Shown in pieces: positions 1 through 12,099 of a stretch of DNA of 64,000 nucleotides. Position 1 is the first letter of the stretch; every line of letters starts with the position of its first letter. The notes beneath the pieces were generated by a model. The model made no database searches. It was not told the DNA's origin and worked only from the letters and a program-made list of their open reading frames with translations. This DNA is from Artemia franciscana (lineage: Eukaryota > Arthropoda > Branchiopoda > Anostraca > Artemiidae), in the NCBI RefSeq assembly GCF_032884065.1, contig NC_088880.1:32763298-32827297 (forward strand), given 5' to 3'. The position numbers were made by a program, and so were the translations under genes.

Positions 1-613
1 GGAATCACGCTATCAATCTTATTCGCAATTTCTTCAGTCACTATGCATCCTGTCAACTTCATCCTCGCGTCAATAACAGATTCGGCATTTCAGAACTTGG
101 TTGGGATGAATAGGAAAATAAGTCTGCAAACCGAGAATAGAATATTGGAATCTAGAGTGATGACAGTGGTCAAATATGGCTCTGAAGCATGGGCACTCCG
201 AAAAGAAGATGAAGATTTGCTAGATGTTTTACAGAAAAATTGTCTAAGGATTGTTCTGGGGACCTGGCTAACTGACCGTATTTCAAACAGTATGCTTTAC
301 GTAAAGTGTGGTCCAATCCCGTTTTCTAGGCTATAATGATAGAAAGGTTGAGATGACAAAGGCACGTTCTGGGGATGAAGTATGACAGATCGCCGAAGAT
401 GGTCCTTCTCGGCTAACCGTCTAGGGTTAAACGGAAAGCAGGCCGTCCGCTATCGGGGTGGGAGGATGTCATAAAGAAGATTTAAAGAAAATAAGAGCTT
501 TCTGGGATGGTGTAAAGAGGGAGGCTTTGAAAAGATTGGTATGGAGGAGGAGCGTGCGTAGCTGTGTTTGCCTCAGGCGCCTTGGTGCTGCAGTGTGTTG
601 TTAGTAGTAGTTA
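1..613 (+). mobile_element. LINE 3' fragment with (TAG)n tail
   Basis: The first 97 codons (43-336) are open and encode the C-terminal part of a non-LTR retrotransposon ORF, with motifs such as GSEAWALRKEDEDLL and NCLRIVLGTWLTDRISNS. After a stop near 336 the homology continues in shifted frames to about 560 (LRWxxHVL, KRKAGRPLSGWEDV), so this copy is broken by at least one stop and one frameshift. It ends in a short TAG microsatellite at 600-612, a 3' tail type seen in RTE-like LINEs. The same family, with the same tail, recurs at 62987-63305. The 5' part lies outside the window. Confidence 0.7.
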
Positions 614-800
614 CACTTCCACACAAATCTTTGCAGCATATTTTGCAGTAGACAATGTCTGGGTTGTTTGGAGATTTTGAAATAAAATTCAACAAGGCAG
701 GATCCAATACCGAACTCAAAAAATTAGTTTCTCGATTTCTGTTTATGCGGAAGCTTTGCTTTTTTCCCCACTTAAGTTTATTAGTTCTTTCCAAGGATTG
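613..800 (-). pseudogene. possible zinc-finger transposase remnant
   Basis: Directly beyond the LINE tail, the minus strand reads about 60 open residues ending in a C-x2-C pair (YCKICCKDLCGSV) after a DPALLNFISKSPNNPDIV segment. This resembles the start of a BED-type zinc finger as found in hAT transposases. The expected His residues are missing because the LINE occupies the following sequence. The assignment is weak and rests on the short motif only. Confidence 0.25.
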
Positions 801-1330
801 TTCAAGACATCAAACAGTTCGTGGTAACAAACCGTAAGTAAGGAGCGACCCGGCTAAACAGTACCCGAAGCTCTAAAAAACGAAATTCTGGTACCAATTG
901 ATTTATTAAAAGAATTGTGGTCTTATGCTGGTTTCAAATATATAAGTTTCACCAAGTTTATTCTTATCCATCAGAGGTTACGAGCCTAAGAAAATTTACC
1001 CGATTTTTGAATAAGGAACGAAACACCCTTAAAAGTCATAGAATTTTAATGGAAATTACATCATCAGATCCAGCGTATCAGATATCCTCATTGTAGAAGT
1101 TTCAAGCGCCTATCTGAAAAAATTTGAAATTGTGAATATTCTACCAGGAGAAAGATGAGTGTTTTGTTTATTTGTTTTTTTTTTTAATTTTTTTTCATGG
1201 GTGATCGTATCGAACCAATGGTTCTAGAATATGTGAGAGGTATCATTTGAATGGAAATTAAAGTTCTAGTTCCCCTTTCAAGTGACCAAAAAATTAGAGG
1301 GCTACTAGGCCCCCTCCCCCGCCCTTATTT
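800..1330 (+). repeat. dispersed repeat family A
   Basis: Begins with a block containing CAGTTCGTGGTAACAAACCG and runs through a segment with TTGTAGAAGTTTCAAGCGCC. Related segments occur at about 35760-36100, in reverse at about 39540-39760 and, for the head only, at 43040-43110. No coding capacity is visible. The family is interspersed and divergent between copies; its class cannot be told from this window. Confidence 0.6.
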
Positions 1331-1860
1331 TACTTAAAATCAACGCATCAAAATTTTGAGATATCTTTTTTGTTCAGCATAGTTGAAAGGCTGAATAACT
1401 ATACCGTTGAGGATATCATGACCCACCCATAGCCCTGGGGATAGGTCTTTAAGTTACAAAATTTGCCTATCGTTTACGTATAGTATTTGTTATTGGGAAG
1501 TATACATACATTATTCAGAGGGGGGAGGGGAGTTCCCTCGGGACAATTTTCCAGAGGGAGAGAAGTTTCCAGGGGGCGAACTTTCTAGAGGAGATTTTAC
1601 ACTGGGGGAATTTGTCAGAATGATTATATGAAATTCTTCTTATGTCTTGATTTCTCTTTTCTGTCTCAATTTAAAGCTTGGAAGTGTTATGGGTAGTTGT
1701 CCGGGGTAAATTTTCACCAGGATTGAATTGTCTAGAGAATAAATCCTTGGGTAGGAGGGATTTTTCCGTGGAAGAGTGGCCAGATTTCCTGGCGTTATTA
1801 GACAAGAGCTAAAAGCTCAAATGGCACTTGTGACGAGGTCGGAAGAGCCAAGAGTTCATA
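1331..1860. other. no recognised feature
   Basis: Purine- and G-rich low-complexity stretches (about 1510-1620) but no ORF, RNA gene or clear repeat boundary that I can support. Confidence 0.5.
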
Positions 1861-3530
1861 TAGTATAAGCTCTAGCAAAATTATAAGAATCAATAGATTG
1901 CTTTGAGGAAAATCAGAGGCTTAGTGCCGGTCGGGATTTAAAATAAGAGCTCTGAGTCACGAGATCCTTCTGAATATCAAAATTCATTAAGATACGATCA
2001 CCCACTCGTAAGTTAAAAATACCTCAATTTTTCCTCTCTCGTCAGCCCCCCAGATGGTCGAATCGGGGAAAACGACTTTATCAAGTCAATTTGTGCAGCT
2101 CCCTGACACGCCTACCAATTTTCATCGTCCTTACACGTCAAGCAGCACCAAACTCGCCAAAGCACTGAACCCCACCATCTAACTCCCCCAAAGAGAGCGA
2201 ATACAGTTCGTTTACGTCAATCACGTATCTACGACATTTGCTTATTCTACCCACCACGTTTCATCCCGATCTCTCCACTCTAAGCGTTTTCCAAGATTTC
2301 CAGTTTCTCCCTACAACTCCCCCCAATGTCAACAGATCTGGTCGGGATTTGGGATAAGAGTTCTGAGACATGATTTTCTTCTAAATATCAAATTTCATTA
2401 AAATCCGGTCACCCGTTCTTAAGTTAAAAATACCTCAATTTTTCCAAATTAACAACCCCCAGCCCCCCAAAGAGAACGGATCTGTTCTAATTATGTCAAT
2501 CACGTATCTATAACTTATGCTTATTATTCCTAACAAGTTTCATCCCGATCTCTCCACTCTAAGCGGTTTCGAACATTTCCGCTTTCCAAGATTTCTGTTT
2601 CCCCCCCTCCAGCCCTCTATGTCCCCGCCGATTCCAATTGAAAATGGAGCATCTAAGACATACGATTCGTCTATATATCAAGTTTCATTAAGATCCGATC
2701 ACCCATTCGTAAGATTGGTGATTTTCATCCCGTCGATTTTCACGTTTTCCTAGAATTCCGGTTCCCCCCTCCAACTCCCCCCAGTGTCACCGGATCTGGT
2801 CAGGATTTGAAGTGAGAGTCCTAAAGCACAAGATCCTTCTAAATATCAAATTTCATTAAAATCTGATCACCCGTTCGTAAGTTACAAATACTTCGTTTTT
2901 TTTCCGAATTACCCCCCCCCCCCACCAACTCCTCCAAAGAGAGCGGATGCAGCCCTGTTATTTCATTCGCGTATCTTGGACTTGTGCTGATTCTTCCCAT
3001 CAAGTTTCATCCTGATCTCTCCACTTTAAGCGTTTTCCCGTTTGCCCCCCCCCCCCAATGACATTGGATCCTGTCGGGATTTAAAATAAGAGATCTGAGT
3101 TACGAGGTCCTTCCAAATATGAAATTTCATTAAGATCTGATCATTCCTTCTTAAGTTAAAAATACCTCGTTTTTTTTCTAATTTTTCAGAATTAATCCTC
3201 CCCCAAAGAGAGCGGATCCGCTCCGGTTATGTCAATCACGTATCTAGGACTTGTGTTTATTTTTCCCACCAAGTTTCATCCCGATACCTCCACTCTAAGC
3301 GTCTTCCAAGATTTTAGGTCCCCCCAACTCCCCCCAATGTCACCAGATCCGGTCGAATTTAAAATAAGAGCTCTGAGACACGATATCCTTCCAAACATCG
3401 AATTTCATCAAGATCCGATCCCGTTCGTAGGTTAAAAATACCTCAGTTTTTCTAATTTTTCCGATTTAACCATCCCCCTCACTCCCCCCCCCCAGATGAT
3501 CGAATCGAGGAAACAATTTCTAATTTAATC
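1860..3530 (+). repeat. degenerate tandem array, 270-410 bp period
   Basis: About five to six diverged units follow one another. Landmarks that recur in order are AAGTTTCATCCCGATCTC (near 2258, 2535, 3003, 3271), CACTCTAAGCG, GATCCGGTCGGGATTT and ATCACCCGTTCGTAAGTTA (near 1993, 2405, 2697, 2868, 3140, 3418). C-rich spacers separate them. The 60-80 codon ORFs here are shadows of the repeat. A reverse-oriented copy of the same unit lies at about 31920-32240, so the family is also interspersed. Confidence 0.75.
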
Positions 3531-3599
3531 TTGTCTGGTTCCTGATACGCCTGCCAAATTTCATTGTCCTAGCTTACTTGGAACTGCCTAAACTAGCAA

Positions 3600-3690
3600 A
3601 AGCGGGACAGACAGACCGACCGACCGACAGAATTTGCGATGGCTATATGTCACTTGGTAGATACCAAGTGCCATAAAAAACGATCAGAAA
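3600..3690 (+). repeat. hairpin-bearing repeat terminus
   Basis: A short (GACC)n-like run is followed by a near-perfect palindrome, CACTTGGTA / TACCAAGTG with a 2-nt centre (about 3652-3671), and then CCATAAAAA. The same terminus, with a slightly altered loop, occurs at 33985-34020, which suggests it marks the 3' end of a dispersed element. Confidence 0.55.
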
Positions 3691-3694
3691 TTAA

Positions 3695-3897
3695 ATAGAA
3701 AAATAAGTTTTTTCAACTGAAAGTAAGAGCAACATTTAAACTTAAAACGGCAGAAATTATTACGTATATGAGGGGTTACTCATCCACAACACCTTCTTAT
3801 TTACGCCCCCCTCATGTAGGATACGTAATAATTTCTGTTCGTTTTAAGTTTTAATGTTGCTCCTTGCTCTCAGTTGAAAAAAACTTGTTTTTTTATG
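3695..3897. repeat. foldback element
   Basis: Two inverted arms of about 75-80 bp (about 3703-3780 and 3812-3893) flank a short C/T-rich centre. The left arm starts AAGTTTTTTCAACTGAAAG and the right arm ends CAGTTGAAAAAAACTTG. Arm-related copies occur at 4390-4470, 20760-20850 and 32265-32490. No coding sequence; consistent with a non-autonomous foldback/MITE family. Confidence 0.7.
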
Positions 3898-5840
3898 TGA
3901 TAGATTTCAATAAAACGTGACTGACTCAGAAGGCATTTACAGATAGAGGAGGGGGAAGGGGACAGTAGATGTCCAAAAAATAGAAGGTTTTTTAACGCAG
4001 ATGATACTTCTTTAGTATGGCTATTTATGTGCTATTCCGGCATTGGCAAGTCATGGATGGCCATTATCAGTATTTCACCCACCCCTTCCCCTTTATGGAG
4101 GATAATAAGGAGATTATGTTAGAGATGTAAAAACAAAAACTTTAAAAATGCTTAAAAAATTTGTTTATATGCATTTCTTAATGTTTTACGAGTCAAACGA
4201 AAATTTTGGACGTGTCAAAATCAGTAGCTGCAATCTAGTAAAGAGCGAATTACAGCCGATAGTAACCAAAAGTTGAAAACACATTTTGAACAAAACTGCC
4301 TAATGAGAAAAAATTGCCTTCTGACACTGATTCAGGAATGGTAACTATATTTTCAGTTAATCTTAAAAGTATTAAATAAATAAAAAAACAAGTTTTCTTC
4401 AACTGAAAGTAAGGAGCAACAATAAAACGAAAAAGTATTATCCTGTATGTGAGGGGTCTGAAATAAACATTTCCTTCTTTATTTCTCTTTTTGACCTCCT
4501 ACTTTTTACGCTATAGTCAAAGTTTTCTTTCTTTAAATACTTCTCGTACAAAATTTACAGAACGTCATAACATCCCTTTTGACGCACATGACGTCAAACG
4601 TCAATTCAAAACGTCCCTTAAGAATCAGAACAAAAAGTCAGACTTTTTTGCATGGATAGTGCTGATGTATCTTTATATCTACCAGGACTTGCAGATTACC
4701 AGAACATCATATAGCTGTTTAATGGCTCGTTTAAAAGCTATTACTCCTATCTAAGGGGTTTCTATAAATTCTACCATCCGCAAGTGCAGCATGGCACTAA
4801 AAATGACACTTGGTGCCATTTTTCAAGTGGAAAAGCTTGGAAGTACAAGAGGGGTATCATTGTAATACATATTGTCTAAAATCCTTAAATGGATGTTTAT
4901 AATTACCCCTACCGTATACTCCCCCTCCCAACCCTCTTAGTAATTTTCTTTAATCATCTGCTGGCCAGTAGGCTACTACGATATTAGCAGAGCAGACAGG
5001 CTACAACACAAGGCTGTATTCAGGGGATGGACTAGAGGGTTTGTACCCCAACATCCGAGATGTTTGTCTGAATACTAAAACCGTGATAAAAATGCATCAA
5101 AACATGCTTTTGATACGTTTTTTCAAAGTTACCCCCCCCCCACCAAACAATCCTGGATAAGACCCTACTAGCACAATATCGTAAAGATATATTTAATGGC
5201 TCACTTAAAAGCTACTGCTCATATCCAAGTGCTTTTAATAAATTGTGCCATCTGTAAATGCCATATAGCAAAAAAATGGAACTGTTGGTCCCATTTATGC
5301 ATTTTTATTATTTTTTGTATGAGTCGGACAACTTTTATTTAGTGGGGGGAACTGGGCACCCCTACTCCTGGATACGACCCTGTGGGAAGTTAAACACTTT
5401 GCAGTATTGTGGTAGTAATTACAATAAAGATTACCAAAGCTTCAATAAATTATATTAATTATACATATAAAATTCTGTTAAACTCCACCAGTTTTCTAAA
5501 ATCTCACTAAATTTCCTAGGACAAAATTTCATAAATAGTTAAACTTTAATCTGCCAGTTCCATAAAACGTCAATTTACAAGATTCTCAATAGTCTTCCAC
5601 CCACCATGGAATCAATAAATGTTAGCATGCAAATTTATTTCTTAAAGAAACTCAAGTAGCCCGAAACCCATTAAACATGAGTGTAATGCCTGTTGCAATA
5701 GTGAAAATATGTTAATTGTCGCTAAATATTTATAACCTTCAATTGTAGAAAATGTGAGTCCAATTTTTTGTTGCATGATACAAATAACCTTGAAAATCTC
5801 TACCTAATGTGTATGTTTTTGATGGGTTTTATTAGTTGTC
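3898..5840. other. repeat debris, no gene seen
   Basis: A partial copy of the foldback arm lies at 4390-4470 and a CACTTGGTGCCAT block at 4800-4825 echoes the hairpin terminus at 3652. The rest is AT-rich with short C runs. The small ORFs here have no recognisable domain. Confidence 0.5.
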
Positions 5841-5844
5841 TTTT

Positions 5845-5846
<2 letters not shown>

Positions 5847-5903
<57 letters not shown>
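5847..5903. repeat. (TA)n microsatellite
   Basis: About 28 uninterrupted TA dinucleotides. Confidence 0.95.
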
Positions 5904-5905
<2 letters not shown>

Positions 5906-6059
5906 CTTTTTTCATATGTTTTTAGCTGTTTGGATAAGTTTAAGCAAAAAATATGCTTAATCTAACCATATTTCTTAATGTTTATTAAAGCGTCATTTCT
6001 TTTTTATTATATTTCATTGTATGATCAACGAGACTTTTTTTTTATTCATAATATAGAAC

Positions 6060-6735
6060 TTGGGCCAAGATTAGAGCTTCTTAAGGAAGAAAAAGGAGCT
6101 GAGAGAAAACTTAAGACATTATCAAACAGGATGGGAACGGTAGACTTATTACTGTAAAAAACCGGTTTTGGATAAGATGGCGAGACTGATGAAAGCGTAT
6201 TACGATAATATAAGCGTCCAAACCCAGGCTAATGGAGAGCTCTCCACGATGTTCCTCATAGACCACGATGTCAGACAGGAATACGTTCTCTCATCCGTAC
6301 TTTGCAACTTTGAAATTGACTAGGTGAAGTTCAGAGCAATGTCGGGCTTTGATGGCGCACTATTTCAGCCCGATTTTAACCTGAGCTATCAAGATTACAC
6401 AGGACATCAGTCTCCTATCTGGGACCATCGCAGAAGCCCGGGAAATGCTTACCAAGGTGGTAATCACCACCCAATCAATGAGTTTCAAAATCAGCATTCC
6501 CAAAGCGAAAATCCTCATGTCTAATACGCCAAGTCCGTTACAGCATATTTATCCCCAACAAGATGAGATTGATGTAATGGAAGCTTTGGCCGACGGTGGG
6601 ACGAAAACTGGCTTGAAATATCGCAGGAATGGACCCTAAACCGCCAAAGATGGCGCTCAATCGTTGACAAACTGTTGAGTGCCAGGGAAGGCTTATAGTC
6701 GTTGTCCTGGTCCAAGTACAAGTAAGTAAGTAATA
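6060..6735 (+). mobile_element. decayed LINE reverse-transcriptase fragment
   Basis: Frames on the plus strand give recognisable RT blocks: VRQEYVLSSVLCNFEIDWV (the RT4 'G-x-R-Q-G-x-x-L-S-P' block), then LSYQDYTG in place of L-x-YADD, then MLTKVVITTQSMSFKISIPK and LQHIYPQQDEIDVMEALAD. Frames change between blocks and the catalytic YADD is lost, so the copy is dead. It ends near 6720-6733 in an AAGT-type microsatellite, likely its 3' tail. The clade is probably RTE/R4-like, by the RT4 and post-RT blocks only. Confidence 0.65.
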
Positions 6736-8246
6736 TTAAAGCCAATGTCACCATACTGAGTTCACTACTAAATCTTCACTTTCAGCAACAGCCAGATAAA
6801 AGCCTGTAGGTTTATAGCCGTAATATCTATCATCCTGATAGGAGTGGTGGGAAAACTTCATTCGTTTATTATTGAACAGTTGCATTTTTAACCATGGGTT
6901 TCTTTCCAGCATGCTCTATACCCGCGGCATGAACCGAACCCACTTTCTTAAGGGTACATTAAAATTTTGAGTTAAGGTTTTCGATACCAAATCAGGAAGT
7001 CTTTCACCACAGTTCACATTCATCGTAATGACAATTTGAACATAAAAACCCTTTGGCGGAAGTCAAAGCCTTTTACTCGAATTGGGCAAGTCTTATGTGA
7101 CTTACAAGGATTGCAAATGTGACATCCCACGAGAAGGACCTAATAACAAACAAGCATACTGGAGACGTATGGAACATGATTTCAAACAAACTACAGCTTT
7201 ATCATATACAAACTTTTTATGAGTGTAGCCACAAAAACAAACAAAAAAAATCCTTCAGCAAAAAAATATACTAATTAACAAAACTAAACGTTAAAAAAAC
7301 GAAACACGTTAGTTAACTCCTTTATTTCTAAACAAAAGGCCATTTTAGCCCCGGAGTAACCCCCTGATGCTGCACAATGGCACGCCCGCCCAACGCGTGC
7401 CCCCCTTCCGCTGTCCATCATCGTGACGTACCGCTCCGCCCTCTAGCGCAACCCCACTTTGGTGTTTGCGCTCTCTGGTACAGTTCAGAACTGAAATATC
7501 AAGTCAGTAAGGAAAGTCCAAAAGAATACAACGTTGGATATTAGACGTCATCTTAAGACACCCCCGTGACTTTGTGTATCACAATATTTGATAGAGAAAA
7601 CGCTACATCAGCATTCATTATTCAAATATTTCAATAATTCATAAAGGTTCAAAAAGATAAAAGCAATCCCCTCAGTAAACAAATTGAGGTTCTAGAATAC
7701 TGTTGAAAATTTTCAATATCTAACAAATAATAGAACGTCTTCATTCAGTGGCAAATTTTGGTGAAATTCTAGATTATGAATATCTTGGAAAGTAGTTAGT
7801 CCTCATCCTAATCCAAAATGAGTCCAAATTCTAATGAACTTTGATTCGGACCTTGAAAAACTTGTGTTATTACCGTGAAAAATTAGAAACAGAATTACAG
7901 CCCAAACGAAGACCAAGGTTTTAAAGTAATTTGTAACAATATTTCATAAATTTAAAAACCAAATCCTTATATAGGAAAACCACCTCCTAATATCATTGAA
8001 ACTGTTGGTGAAGCCTATAGTCGATATGGTCATCAAAATTGACGAAAACAGAGTTCCTGTCGAAGGATAGGAAGTAAATCGACTTACATGTAACCTATTC
8101 AGCCTTAAATGTATAATAGTAAGGGAGATAAGAGCTTGCTCTTCTTGGGGTGTGATTTAGGCTTACCTCCATTCCTGAATGTTGATTGACCTACTTAACT
8201 ACCTTCCAAGATAGCAAAACTCCATCATCTATTTTACTGTGTTTTC
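6736..8246. other. no gene; one GC-rich island at about 7370-7490
   Basis: Mostly AT-rich. The block at about 7370-7490 is clearly more GC-rich than its surroundings and contains several CpG (ACGCGT, TCGTGACGTACCG). No ORF or promoter motif could be tied to it. Confidence 0.4.
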
Positions 8247-9130
8247 TCATATGCTCACAAGATGTGGTCGTAGCATAGCAAATTGAAGATATTTAACAAT
8301 CTGCCTTCTCAGATTTTTGCGAAGCTTGCCTTGCACAGCTTTTGACACCAAAGTTGTTGAAGAAAAGGATTCTTTAATGCATACTTTAGAATTTTTGCAA
8401 GAAGAATTTTTCTCCTTTCTAAAATCACATTGTTCTTCTAAAACTTTATCTACAGCGTCTCCAAGTCTAAAAAGTATCATCCTATTAAATAATTTGCTTA
8501 GTACAGATACCAAGATAATACCTCCATAATTACCAAACTCACTCCTATCACCTTCCTTATGGAAGGGTTTAATTAGAGTTTCGCTACAATTAATTACTTT
8601 TAAAATGTTAAAGTATGAGGGTTTCCCAAGAATAAAAAAGAAAAAAAAGCTACACAATCGCAAACCGTGTTATAAAAAAACAAAATTAAATTTATAAGTT
8701 ATATTGGAATTCGATATCACAAAACTCACTTCGGTTGCACTTAGAGCTCAGAATACCAAACTCACTCCTATCACCTTCCTTATGGAAGGGTTTAATTTGA
8801 GTTTCGCAACAATTAATTACTTTTAAAAGGTTAAAGTATGAGGTTTTCCCAAGAATAAAAAAGAAAAAAAAACCTACACAATCGCAAAGAGCAATTAGAG
8901 CTCAGAATACCAAACTCACTCCTATCACCTTTCTTACGGAAGGGCTTAATTAGAGTTTCGCTACAATTAATTAATTTTAAAGGGTTAAAGTATGAGGTTT
9001 TCCCAAGAATAAAAAAGAAAAAAAAACCTACACAATCGCAAATCGTGTTATAAAAAAACAAAATTAGATTTATAAGTTATATTGGAATTCAATATCACAA
9101 AGCTCACTTCGGTTGCACTTAGAGCTCAGA
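8247..9130 (-). mobile_element. LINE reverse-transcriptase fragment, locally triplicated
   Basis: The minus strand is open from 8663 to 8247 and encodes an RT block: LIKPFHKEGDRSEFGNYGG, then SVLSKLFNRMILFRL and EEQCDFRKEKNSS. This matches the N-terminal RT region (K-x-G-D...NYR-G-I-S-L...KL-x-R-I...Q-x-G-F-R) of RTE/R4-like LINEs. The leading part (LGKPSYFN...KGDRSEFG) is repeated at about 8750-8890 and 8905-9045, so the fragment's start occurs three times in tandem. Conserved positions such as GFR are changed (CDFR); the copy is dead. Confidence 0.65.
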
Positions 9131-9835
9131 ATTACTACTAGGGTTATATTTAAAAACCAAATCTTTATATCTCTATAAAAGAAAGGCAAACAGAAGAAAG
9201 ATCAATCATACACAACCGGTCAATCAAACGGTACATAGATGAGAATATAATCAAATAAAAAAAAATAACAATCAAACCGTATTAACAAACTTACAGTTAA
9301 AACTAGCATTTTGAAGGGTTAAAATAGCCAGATTATTACCACACTTTGACAATTTACTTGAAATGAGAAAATTAATTTTGTCTTCAAAAAAGAACATTTT
9401 TATTCTTTTCTGACGCCAATATTGTCTTTAATCATAGTCATAAACTATAAAAGTTTAGTAGCCAATGATAACGGTGAGGGGGGGGGGAGGGAACTCATAA
9501 CAATGAATCAGATTGTGGCGCTGAACTGGAGTACAGTAAACTTACATAAAATTCATTACCATTTAGCAACGATCGTAAGAAAAACGTAATATTCGAATTA
9601 CGCTAGATAATATCAGCTCCACTTGCAAATTAGGTTTGATTAGCCCTTTCTTAGCCCCCTTTCTTTGCAAAGATCAGGATTTATAAAAAACTTTACGAAA
9701 AAAGACGAAAAATTCACCTTCAGCAAATAAGGACGGGAAAGCTCAGTTTCGTTAAAGAAATGCAGAAATCCATCTCTGGTCATTTAGATTAATAATTAAA
9801 CTGAAACAGAACTAATAAAACCTTAGAGTTTAAGA
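9131..9835. other. no recognised feature
   Basis: AT-rich, with a G run at about 9476-9490. Nothing else supported. Confidence 0.5.
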
Positions 9836-9837
9836 CC

Positions 9838-9926
9838 ACCCTGATAATCATATCCTGATGATCATACCCTGATAATCATATCCACCCTGATAATCATATC
9901 CTGAAGACCACCCTGATAATCATAAA
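9838..9926. repeat. short tandem repeat, CTGATAATCATATC-like
   Basis: Five to six imperfect copies of a 14-20 bp unit containing CCTGATAATCATA, some separated by a GAAGACCAC block. Confidence 0.75.
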
Positions 9927-9954
9927 ACAGGCGTTTTGGCGAAGCCTTAGCTTG

Positions 9955-10600
9955 GCCAAACGCCACTTACTATACAAAAGGAGCGGTCCTCAGCTAGAAT
10001 ATGGTCTATTCATTTCTCCAATATTTCATACTGTATGGAGGATATGTGGATATAAATTTCAGATTGACTAAATGATATTAGTTCCGCATGCAAATTGGTT
10101 AGATCAGGCCCTCCTCGTTATTGCCTAACCAATATCAATAATTACAAAATCTTTATACATCTTTTCGATTTTCATACATAAAATCCATCTAAAGTCACGA
10201 AACTAATATTGAAACTGGAAGGAGGGCTACTAAAAGCTTATAGTTTACGGCCACCCTAAAAATTACACATATCAGGCGTTTTGCCCAGGTCTTAGCTAAG
10301 GGTGCATAAACACCACTTACTATACAAAAGGAGCTGCCCTCAGCTGGAATATGATTTATTCATTTCTTCAATATTTCATATTGTGTGGAGGATATATAGA
10401 TATAAATTTCAGATAAACTAAATGATATTAGCTCCGCTGGCAAATGGTTGGATCAGACCCCCTCCTCCTTATTGCCTAATTAATATCAATAATTTCAAAA
10501 TCTTTATACGTCTTTTGATTTGCATACATAAAATCCATCCCTAGTCGCGAAACTAATATTGAAACTGGAAGGAGGGCTAATAAAAGCTTGGAGTTTACTT
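9955..10600. repeat. direct duplication of a ~355-bp block
   Basis: Two tandem copies start at about 9963 and 10316, each with ACTATACAAAAGGAGC near the start, then GTGGATATAAATTTCAGA- and CAATATCAATAATT-type landmarks, and ending near GGAGGGCTA. Divergence is moderate with small indels. Confidence 0.75.
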
Positions 10601-10602
10601 GG

Positions 10603-10957
10603 ATAGATGGCAGAAGAAGATTTCATTTCCACTACTATGAGTCATAACCATACAAGTTTGAATGGTTTATGTCTAAAGATGCAACAGTGACTTCAACCAT
10701 TGTCCTCGTTTGTGGACAATGGACAGAAATGCTAGATGGCAGAAAAAGATTCTACTGCTAGGAGGCATAACTATACAAGTTTGAATTATGAATGTCTTAG
10801 GACACAAATATGTCTTCAAGCATTGTCCTCGTTTGTGGAAAATGCACAGAAATGCTAGATGGCAGAAAGATTCTACTGCTAGGAGGCATACTCATACAAG
10901 GGTGAATAATTTATGTCTTAAATTGCCACCGTGACTTTAAGCATTGTCCACAGGTGC
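10603..10957. repeat. ~120-bp tandem triplicate
   Basis: Three units begin at about 10604, 10733 and 10856 with AGATGGCAGAA and contain CATTGTCC and ACAGAAATGCT. No coding role seen. Confidence 0.75.
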
Positions 10958-11895
10958 TATTCTAGACAGGGAGGGGACTGGCTACCTAAATAAAATCACA
11001 TTTAGACCTTGGTCTATCAAGGTATATTGGAACCTGTTGCAAACACTCTTGAGTGCGGGGAAATATTCCCTCAGTCACTCTATGTGTGTGGTGATGATTT
11101 ACCAAGCTTAACTAAAAAGATTTACACAGCCAGCAGAAAATTATTTGCCATTTATAGGCTGGTTTACATACATATGCCCAGTAGAGTATGCCTGGTCACA
11201 ATGTTGGGCTGGGGACCAAGCTCCAAATTTCTCTTTCGAAAATATTTCTTTCTCCAGCCTTTGTCTCCTTCCCGACTTAAAATTTCTTTGGCTTTTGCTA
11301 CAATATTTACACCATTTCAGCTCAATTTATCATTAAAAATCATCTCTAATATGAAGCATGGGTAATACACATTCAAGAACGAAACCGCTCATTTCAGAGA
11401 TGGCACGGTGATAGCTTTGAGTAAATAAAAGAACTGATTGATCCCCCCCCCCCATAATCAACATATCAAACAGAGTATTGGAAACTGACGAGATTAGACT
11501 TTGGTGCTTATAAATAAATTCAATAAGAGTTAAAAATTATTAGAACCACTGAGTGTACAGTGATATCTAAAACAAGGACAATATAAATAATCTGTTTAGT
11601 TTACTTGGATCTGACCTAAAATTTTCACAAATCACATATATATTTTTTTACGATTTAATATTGGTTATAAAATGGCTAAGACTAGGTTAGTATTCAGAGC
11701 AAATACATCTTTTCGGCAAAAGTGGGTCTTTTATCTTTGCCCAAATGTAAAGAAACAAAAATATTTTAATAGCTCATGATCAGACAGTGAATCAGAACCG
11801 AGAGAAGTGGTTCTTTTCATATGATCAGAATCGTGTAAATAATCTGAATTCTTGAAACAATTCTACTTTTGTAATTCAGGTATTTAAAGCAACGA
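10958..11895. other. intergenic, no gene supported
   Basis: An open stretch at 11009-11365 has no recognisable domain and no splice context. A C run lies at 11443-11453. This is sequence downstream of the VAP gene. Confidence 0.5.
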
Positions 11896-11900
11896 ATATT

Positions 11901-11906
11901 TTTATT
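11901..11906 (-). terminator. candidate VAP polyadenylation signal
   Basis: AATAAA on the minus strand about 195 nt downstream of the VAP stop codon. Placement is suitable for a 3' UTR of ordinary length, but AT-rich sequence makes chance hits common. Confidence 0.4.
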
Positions 11907-12099
11907 ATTCTTTTTATAATCCATGTTCTGTGGTTTTGCCAGGATAACGTTGTTTTCACACCTTTTTTTTCAGAGAAATCTTGATTTACATCTCTTAATA
12001 GTTTCCCATACTCTTTGGAACAAATAAAACGCAAAAAAAAAACTACAGAGGAAAAATAACTGGCTTTGAAGCAGTAACAGGCTATTCCATTTTTGTTTT

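Noticed and set aside
2517-3435. Short ORFs with FHPD-S-TLS motifs
   Set aside because: They are readings of the tandem repeat landmarks, recurring with the period of the array.
3640-3690. Helitron 3' end
   Set aside because: A hairpin is present but no CTRR follows it and no Rep/helicase sequence is nearby.
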